DNA of 11,272 nucleotides from Actinomycetota bacterium (GTDB lineage: Bacteria > Actinomycetota > Thermoleophilia > Gaiellales > Gaiellaceae). Of this stretch, positions 6,669 to 11,272 are shown in pieces (position 1 is the first letter of the stretch; each line of letters starts with the position of its first letter). The notes beneath the pieces are model-generated. The model was not told the origin of the DNA, ran no database searches, and was given only the letters and a program-made list of their open reading frames with translations. The DNA lies in contig VAXT01000009.1 of assembly GCA_005883245.1 (NCBI GenBank), positions 1-11,272 of the forward strand, in the 5' to 3' direction. The translations under genes and the position numbers were made by a program.

Positions 6669-8576
6669 GTGGCCAACCGCCTAGCCGCCGAGACCAGCCC
6701 GTATCTCTTGCAGCACGCGGACAACCCGGTCGACTGGTTCCCCTGGGGCGACGAGGCGTTTTCGAAGGCACGCGCCGAGGACAAGCCGATCATGCTCTCC
6801 GTCGGCTACGCGGCCTGCCACTGGTGCCACGTCATGGAGCACGAGTCGTTCGAGGACGACGAGACGGCCGCGTTGCTGAACGAACGCTTCGTCAACGTCA
6901 AGGTCGACCGCGAGGAGAGGCCCGACGTCGATTCGCTGTACATGGACGCGGTCGTTGCGCTCACGGGGCAAGGGGGCTGGCCGATGACGGTCTTCCTCAC
7001 GCCCGAGGGCGAGCCGTTCCTCGGCGGCACCTACTACCCGCCGGAGCCGCGGCACGGGCTGCCGAGCTTCCGGCAGGTGCTGACCGCGGTCTCGGACGCA
7101 TACCGCGAGCGGCGCAGCGACGTCTCGCGTCAGGCCTCGGCGATCGTCGATGCCGTGCGCCAGTCGGCCGAGCTACCGCCCTCGACCGACCCGCTCACCG
7201 AGAGCCTGCTCGGCGAGGCGTCCCGAGCACTCGCGCGCCAGTTCGACCGTGAGTGGGGCGGCTGGGGCGGAGCACCGAAGTTCCCCCAGGCCTCGACGCT
7301 CGAGTTCCTCCTGCGCATGCACCTGCGCGGGGACGAGGACGCGCTGCCGATGGTCACGCAGACGCTCGACGCGATGGCCGCGGGCGGGATGTACGACCTC
7401 GTCGGCGGCGGCTTCCACCGGTACGCGGTCGACCGCGAGTGGCTCGTCCCGCACTTCGAGAAGATGCTCTACGACAACGCGCTCCTGGGCGCGGTCTACC
7501 TCCACGCCTGGGTCGTGACCGGCGACGCACGTTACCGCAGCGTGACCGAGGAGACGCTCGACTACATGCTCCGGGAGCTGCTAGTGCCTGAGGGCGGTTT
7601 CTCCTCGGCCCAGGATGCGGACACGGACGGGGTCGAGGGCCTCACCTTCACGTGGACGGCCGACGAAGGCGCGCGCGAGGAGCTGCTCCAGCCGTTCGAG
7701 CACGGGCGATCCGTGATCCGCGGACAGCTGAGCGACGACGAGCGGGCGCGACTGTTCGAGATCCGCGAGCAAAGGCCGAAGCCCTTGCGCGACGACAAGG
7801 CGATCACCGCCTGGAACGGCCTGGCCCTGGCCGCGCTGGCGGAGGCCGGTCGGCGCCTCGAACGCGCGGACTACCTCGACGCGGCGCGTCGGCTCGGCGA
7901 GTTCATCCTCGGCCCGCTCTCGGACGAAGAGCGTCTGCATCGCACATTCCGGGCCGGCGAGGCGAAGGGCACGGGCTACCTCGAGGACTACGCGGACGCC
8001 GCGCACGGCCTGCTGGAGCTCCACGTCGCGACCGGCGAGCTCCGCTGGCTCCAGGAGGCGAACCGCCTCGCCCGCCTGGCGGTCGAGTTGTTCGCCGACG
8101 ACGAGCGCGGCGGGTTCTACCTTGCTCCGGCCGACGGCGAGGTGCTCGTCGCCCGCAAGAAGGACCTCGAGGACCACCCGACGCCGTCCGGTAACTCGAT
8201 GCTCGCCTCCGTGCTGCTGCGCCTGGGGCGGATCTACGGCGACGACGAGCTCGAGCGCCGAGCGGTCGGGGTCTTCCGGCTCGTCCACGGCGCGGTCACG
8301 AGAGCCCCGTCCGCGTTCGGCCATGCGCTGACCGCCCTCCAGTTCCACTTCTCACTGCCGCGGGAGCTCGCGATCGTCGGCCCGGTCGAGTCCGCGGTCG
8401 CCCGCGCCGCGCTCGAGTCGTTCCAGCCGAACACGGTGATCGCGGTCGGGCCCTCCAAAGAGATCCCGCTCCTCGCCGGCAAGACGCTCGTCGACGACAA
8501 GCCGGCCGTCTACGTCTGCGAACGCTTTGCCTGCCGGGCTCCGGTTACCGACGCCGAGGAGCTACAGGCCGGCTAG
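6669..8576 (+). CDS. DUF255 thioredoxin-domain protein (YyaL/SSP411-like)
   Basis: 635 residues from the GTG at 6669, giving the family's standard opening MANRLAAETSPYLLQHADNPVDW; the frame is open further upstream, but only as a shadow of antiporter 2. Residues about 5-165 are a thioredoxin-like domain with a CxxC site (ACHWCHVM, C50 and C53) and GGWPMTVFLTP. The rest is an alpha/alpha-barrel domain related to N-acylglucosamine 2-epimerase and glycoside hydrolases. It carries GGWGGAPKFP (197-206), VGGGFHRYAVDREWLVPHFEKML, AQDADTDGVEG, DDKAITAWNGLALAALA and PTPSGNSM. The family is widespread but its reaction is not firmly known; redox or nucleoside-related roles have been proposed. The stretch after VEGLTFTWTADEG seems shorter than in relatives I recall, which would explain the modest total length. 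No signal peptide, so cytoplasmic. Confidence 0.92.
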   Translation: MANRLAAETSPYLLQHADNPVDWFPWGDEAFSKARAEDKPIMLSVGYAACHWCHVMEHESFEDDETAALLNERFVNVKVDREERPDVDSLYMDAVVALTGQGGWPMTVFLTPEGEPFLGGTYYPPEPRHGLPSFRQVLTAVSDAYRERRSDVSRQASAIVDAVRQSAELPPSTDPLTESLLGEASRALARQFDREWGGWGGAPKFPQASTLEFLLRMHLRGDEDALPMVTQTLDAMAAGGMYDLVGGGFHRYAVDREWLVPHFEKMLYDNALLGAVYLHAWVVTGDARYRSVTEETLDYMLRELLVPEGGFSSAQDADTDGVEGLTFTWTADEGAREELLQPFEHGRSVIRGQLSDDERARLFEIREQRPKPLRDDKAITAWNGLALAALAEAGRRLERADYLDAARRLGEFILGPLSDEERLHRTFRAGEAKGTGYLEDYADAAHGLLELHVATGELRWLQEANRLARLAVELFADDERGGFYLAPADGEVLVARKKDLEDHPTPSGNSMLASVLLRLGRIYGDDELERRAVGVFRLVHGAVTRAPSAFGHALTALQFHFSLPRELAIVGPVESAVARAALESFQPNTVIAVGPSKEIPLLAGKTLVDDKPAVYVCERFACRAPVTDAEELQAG

Positions 8577-8583
8577 GGCCGGC
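8568..8583. terminator. Palindrome enclosing two overlapping convergent stop codons
   Basis: GCCGGC at 8568-8573 and again at 8578-8583 can pair around the loop TAGG. The CTAG at 8573-8576 provides the TAG stop of the DUF255 gene and, on the other strand, the TAG stop of the PIN toxin gene. A six-pair all-G/C stem could end both transcripts, but it is short and has no U-tract. Confidence 0.4.
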
Positions 8584-9007
8584 GACCGGCGGAGTCCGGA
8601 AGAGGGACGAGATCCACGTTTTCGACCCGCGCTACGTGGGCGACTGCTGGGTCGGCGGTGGCGATCGCGGCGCCGTCGGCGAGCGCATGCGCGATTAGGA
8701 AGCAGTCCGCCAGTGAGAGCGCCTGTGCCCTTCTGTCATAGTGCTGCGCGCGAAGCTCACCGGCGACCCAGGCCTGCTGCTCGTCGGAGACCACGCTCAC
8801 GAGCGAACGGCTCAGCAGGAGGGGCTCGATCACGCTGCGGAGGTCCTTGCCACTTGCGCCGTGGACGCGCGTCGCGACATCGACGGCCTCAGCGAGATTG
8901 ACGGTCACTACGCGACCGTCTCCAGAGCGGAGGAGCGCTTGCACTTCGTCCGCGGCCGGACCGTCCACGACCAGAGCGATGAGCCCGTAGGCATCGAGAA
9001 ACGTCAA
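8573..9007 (-). CDS. vapC: PIN-domain ribonuclease, VapC-type toxin
   Basis: 144 residues, usual VapC size. The four acidic metal-binding residues of PIN nucleases are present: D5 (FLDAYGL), E40 (VNLAEAVD), D101 (SLADCFLIAHAL) and D119 (IATADP). VapC toxins cut tRNA or rRNA with Mg2+ when their antitoxin is lost; the target here is unknown. The start is TTG at 9007, whose TTGA overlaps the antitoxin stop by 4 bp, so translation is coupled. The 3' end overlaps the convergent DUF255 gene by 4 bp. The charged tail PLPDSAGRRP lies outside the fold. No frame damage is visible. Being chromosomal and single-copy, it could be a stress module or a decayed mobile passenger. Confidence 0.88.
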   Translation of the reverse strand: MTFLDAYGLIALVVDGPAADEVQALLRSGDGRVVTVNLAEAVDVATRVHGASGKDLRSVIEPLLLSRSLVSVVSDEQQAWVAGELRAQHYDRRAQALSLADCFLIAHALADGAAIATADPAVAHVARVENVDLVPLPDSAGRRP

Positions 9008-9240
9008 CGCCGACGCGTGGCGGCGGCCTCATCCTTCCGCGCCCTGGCCCGAAGAGACTCGGGGGACCCGAGCTTTCCCTTCAGGGCTCCCCGGGCCGCC
9101 GCGATCGGGTCCTCGGGCAACGGCCGAAGGATGACGTGGTCGCCCGCGTCTTCGACAGAAACCGATGTCGTCCCCCAGCGCCTGCGGATGCTCGCGGGGA
9201 GGGACACCTGGCCTCCTGCAGTGATCTTTCTCATCTTCAT
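9004..9240 (-). CDS. AbrB/SpoVT-type antitoxin of the PIN-toxin pair
   Basis: 78 residues. The N-terminal 45 residues are a swapped-hairpin AbrB domain: MRKITAGGQVSLPASIRRRWG, then VSVEDAGDHVILRPLP. The remainder, DPIAAARGALKG to the Arg/Lys-rich end, is the flexible part that in VapB-like antitoxins wraps the toxin's active site. The partner gene starts 4 bp inside its stop codon, the standard antitoxin-first order, and such proteins normally repress their own operon. Start choice: ATG at 9240, with a second ATG two codons on; there is no Shine-Dalgarno, and TACGAT on the minus strand (9253-9248) lies 7 nt before the ATG, so the mRNA may be leaderless. Confidence 0.85.
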   Translation of the reverse strand: MKMRKITAGGQVSLPASIRRRWGTTSVSVEDAGDHVILRPLPEDPIAAARGALKGKLGSPESLRARARKDEAAATRRR

Positions 9241-9349
9241 TGAAAATATCGTATTGCATTGAGCCCATCCGAACCTATTGATTCGGATTGCACGAAGATT
9301 TCACAGCCTCTTTACAAAGACCTCACTGCGCGGCGGGACACTCCTCGCC
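9241..9349. promoter_or_regulatory. Divergent intergenic region between antitoxin and sulfatase remnant
   Basis: 109 bp, the most A/T-rich part of this end of the window. ATTG recurs at 9239, 9253, 9258, 9277 and 9287, and CATTGA is repeated at 9238 and 9257. These repeats lie around the antitoxin's inferred -10 box and may be where the antitoxin or toxin-antitoxin complex binds. Toward the sulfatase, TTTACA at 9311-9316 resembles a -35 box but no convincing -10 follows at the right distance. Confidence 0.35.
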
Positions 9350-9430
9350 ATGGCAGCCTCGACACGTTGGATCGTCCTGGCCGCCCTGGCTGCGGGGCTC
9401 ACCGCCGTGGCGGCGCTCGGCGGCTCGGCC

Positions 9431-9444
9431 GAGGGGAAGTCTGC
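9431..9444 (+). other. First frame break in the sulfatase: signal peptide joined directly to MPNVK-like block
   Basis: In the signal-peptide frame the codons read E-G-K-S up to 9442. In the core frame they read L-P-N-V-K from 9441. In intact sulfatases 20-25 residues containing the Asp-Asp metal site lie between these two points, so roughly 50-80 bases, not a multiple of three, appear to be absent. Confidence 0.65.
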
Positions 9445-10340
9445 CGAACGTGAAGTCCCTGATCGCCGACCAGGGCGTCACCTTCGACAACAGCTTCGTC
9501 TCGTATTCGCTCTGCTGCCCATCGCGATCGACGTTCCTGACCGGCCAATACGCGCACAACCACGGCGTCTGGGGCAATGCGGCGCCGAGCGGCGGCTACT
9601 ACAAGCTCGACTCGACCAACACGCTGCCCGTCTGGCTGCAGCGCGCCGGCTACCAGACGATCCATCTCGGCAAGTACCTGAATCAGTACGGCACGCGAAA
9701 CCCGCGCGAGATCCCGCCCGGCTGGGGGCAGTGGTACGGGACGCCCGATCCCTCGACCTACCGCTACCTGGACTACACGATCAACGAGAACGGAAACCTC
9801 GTCCAGTTCGGCACGGCCGCCGGTGACTACAAGACCGACGTCGAGTCCCGGCTGGCAGTCGATCTGATCGCGCGCCAGGCGACCGACCCGCGCCCGTTCT
9901 TCATGTGGGTCGCGTTCGTCGCACCACATTCCGGCGCCCCGCGCGATGCCGACGATCCGACCGGGCTCGCGACGCCCTCGCCCGCGCCGCGCGACAAGGA
10001 CCACTTCGCGAACGAGCCGCTGCCGATGCCGCCGTCGTTCAACGAGGCCGACGTCTCCGACAAGCCGCTCGCGATCCGGCGCCGGCCGCTGCTCAACGAG
10101 CGCGAGATCGCTGCGATCCGGGAGAACTGGCAGCAGCGCCGGGAGACCCTCCTCGCGGTCGACGAGGCGGTCGGCTCGATCGTCGAGACGTTGCGCGAGG
10201 CTGGCGAGCTCGACAACACGCTGATCCTCTTCACCTCCGACAACGGCTTCTTCCACGGCGAGCACCGCATCGCCAACGGGAAGGTGCTCTGGTACGAGCC
10301 GTCAATCCGCCTGCCGCTGCTGCTGCGCTGGACCGGGAAC

Positions 10341-10362
10341 AAGTCGCTGCCCCGGGGCGTTC
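10341..10362 (+). other. Second frame break in the sulfatase, before the C-terminal region
   Basis: The core frame reads LLLRWTGNKSLPRG up to about 10356, then turns to low-complexity Arg/Pro text ending at 10748. The next frame reads GAFIVRLLQSGRDILLET from 10354. Intact relatives have about 50-65 residues here (the DLAPT and DGRSL region), so some 150-200 bases, again not a multiple of three, appear to be missing. Confidence 0.6.
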
Positions 10363-10912
10363 ATCGTGCGGCTCCTCCAGTCGGGCCGCGACATCCTGCT
10401 CGAGACGCCCACATACGCGGCTGTCCGCTCTCCGAACTGGCTCTACGCGGAGCACGTGACCGGCGAGAAGGAGCTGTACAACCTCGCGCGGGACCGGGAC
10501 GAGCTGAACAGCCTCCAGACGAACCCGAACTACGACCGGATGGAGGCGAACCTCGCCGCCCGCCTCGCACGTCTGCGCCAGTGCAAGGGCGCGGTGTGCC
10601 GCCGAGGCCCTCAGCTGTCACTTGGAGCCCGGGTTCAGCGCCGAGGCACGTGCCGTTCGTCGCGGGTGGCCGCCCGAGTGGGAGGACCTTCGTTGCGCCG
10701 GGTTTCGAACACGGTCTTCTACCTCGACGGGCACCTCCTCAAGCGTGACCGCCGGCCTCCGTTCGCAGCGTTCGTGCCGAAGCGGTTCGCGAAGCCGGGT
10801 GGGTCGCTGCTGGAGGCGCTGATCACGCTCACCGACTCGCGGCGCCAGACGCTTGGGCGCCACATCGTCGGCTGCCGCTTCTAGCGAGCTGCGGACATAA
10901 GAGAATGGCGGC

Positions 10913-11272
10913 GTGCGAGTCGCGACTCACCGCGCGCCGAACTTCGTCTTCACCGAGCACGAGTTCGAGCTCCCGCTCGACCACTCCGCTCTCGACGGCC
11001 GGAAGATCACGGTGTTCGCCCGCGAGGTCGTCACTCCCGGGCATGAGCGCGACGAGCTGCCCTGGCTCGTCTTCCTCCAGGGCGGTCCCGGCAGTGAAGC
11101 GCCCCGCCTGCTCAAGCTGATCGAAGACACCTGGTGGGAGCACGCGCTCAAGGACTACCGGCTGCTCCTGCTCGACCAACGCGGCACCGGCCGATCGACT
11201 CCGGTCGGCGCGCTTCCGGACCTGTCTACTCAGGAGCAGGCCCACTATCTGACCCACTTCCGGGCCGACTCG
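10913..11272 (+). CDS. Proline iminopeptidase-like alpha/beta hydrolase (peptidase family S33), N-terminal part
   Basis: 120 residues are visible and the frame runs off the window end. The start is GTG at 10913: an in-frame stop lies at 10898 and no other start codon intervenes. The sequence FELPLDHSALDGRKITVFAREVV, then PWLVFLQGGPGSEAPR (oxyanion-hole GGPG at 57-60) and YRLLLLDQRGTGRSTP (88-97), is typical of actinobacterial S33 prolyl aminopeptidase-like enzymes, which release an N-terminal proline from peptides. The nucleophile Ser, Asp and His lie beyond the window. No signal peptide, so cytoplasmic. The gene starts 28 bp after the sulfatase remnant. Another S33 or epoxide-hydrolase-like substrate cannot be excluded. 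Confidence 0.87.
   Translation, partial: MRVATHRAPNFVFTEHEFELPLDHSALDGRKITVFAREVVTPGHERDELPWLVFLQGGPGSEAPRLLKLIEDTWWEHALKDYRLLLLDQRGTGRSTPVGALPDLSTQEQAHYLTHFRADS

Larger units (their letters stand above)
9350..10884 (+). pseudogene. Secreted type I sulfatase, broken into three reading frames by two apparent deletions
   Basis: Part one, ATG 9350 to about 9440, encodes a signal peptide (MAASTRWIVLAALAAGLTAV and on). Part two, about 9441-10350, is in another frame and holds the core: PNVKSLIADQGVTFDNSF; the formylglycine motif CCPSRSTFLTG, whose modified Cys codon is at 9513; the GKYLNQYG region; and TSDNGFFHGEHR, with the metal-ligand Asp at 10239. Part three, about 10351-10884, is in the third frame. 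It holds SGRDILLETPTYAAVRSPNWLYAEH and TGEKELYNLARDRDELN, a CKGAVC cysteine pair, and a beta-rich tail with YLDGHLLKRDRRPPF. Missing are the usual N-terminal PNIVxxxTDDQ strand with two metal-ligand Asp residues, and the block between LLLRW and the C-terminal region. The frames are otherwise free of stops. It may be a recent pseudogene or an assembly fault. As read, no active sulfate-ester hydrolase can be made. Confidence 0.8.

Noticed and set aside
7581..8348. 255-residue minus-strand open frame within the DUF255 gene
   Set aside because: The opposite strand carries the conserved DUF255 motifs, and this frame shows no recognisable fold.
9399..10265. 288-residue minus-strand open frame inside the sulfatase
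   Set aside because: It is antisense to the clear sulfatase core and has Arg/Val/Glu-rich shadow composition.
9431..10362. Programmed ribosomal frameshifting to explain the sulfatase frames
   Set aside because: Frameshifting would not restore the missing conserved protein blocks, and no slippery heptamer is visible at either break.
8573..10884. Toxin-antitoxin pair plus broken sulfatase as a mobile island
   Set aside because: No integrase, transposase, tRNA or flanking repeats were found, and base composition of the coding parts does not stand out.
10905..11120. Small plus-strand open frame starting at ATG 10905
   Set aside because: Ser/Arg-rich text overlapping, in another frame, the S33 hydrolase whose motifs are clear from the GTG at 10913.

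Overview
The window reads as high-GC actinobacterial chromosome. The best guess is a Thermoleophilia-type soil lineage (Gaiellales/Solirubrobacterales-like), based on GC-rich codon use, GTG/TTG starts, PD40-plus-RTX secreted proteins, stand-alone cyclase domains and the sulfatase style. This is inference from protein style, not a database match. Coding density is very high, no stretch of 300 bases lacks a gene, and no tRNA, rRNA, CRISPR array, insertion sequence or prophage gene was seen.

Layout. (1) Positions 1-372 (+): 3' end of an HMG-CoA-lyase-family gene. (2) Positions 347-2815 (-): three tightly packed genes, transcribed as HxlR/SCP2 regulator, GNAT acetyltransferase, then secreted PD40/RTX protein; the last overlaps the lyase tail to tail. 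(3) Position 2929 onward (+): DHA2 drug/H+ antiporter 1, divergent from the HxlR gene across a 113-bp control region with an inverted repeat over its probable -35 box. (4) Positions 4414-5175 (-): class III nucleotide cyclase with a C-terminal membrane segment, separated from antiporter 1 by a strong GC hairpin. (5) Positions 5203-8576 (+): DHA2 antiporter 2, clearly a paralogue of the first, then a thioredoxin-fold DUF255/YyaL protein. (6) Positions 8573-9240 (-): AbrB-type antitoxin followed by PIN-domain (VapC-like) toxin. (7) Positions 9350-10884 (+): a secreted sulfatase now split over three reading frames by two apparent deletions. (8) Position 10913 to the window end (+): start of an S33 proline-iminopeptidase-like hydrolase.

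The most coherent unit is the HxlR regulator facing antiporter 1, a classic self-regulated efflux module, perhaps thiol-sensing because of its N-terminal Cys-Pro-Val-Cys. The second antiporter lies just beyond a divergent cyclase whose expected nucleotide-specifying residues are substituted. The clearest anomaly is the sulfatase: its formylglycine motif is intact, but the N-terminal Asp-Asp metal-ligand block and a block before the C-terminal region are missing, each loss shifting the frame. Four minus-strand genes have a TAnnnT box 7-9 nt before the start codon and no convincing Shine-Dalgarno sequence, suggesting leaderless transcripts. I found no clearly new multi-gene system.
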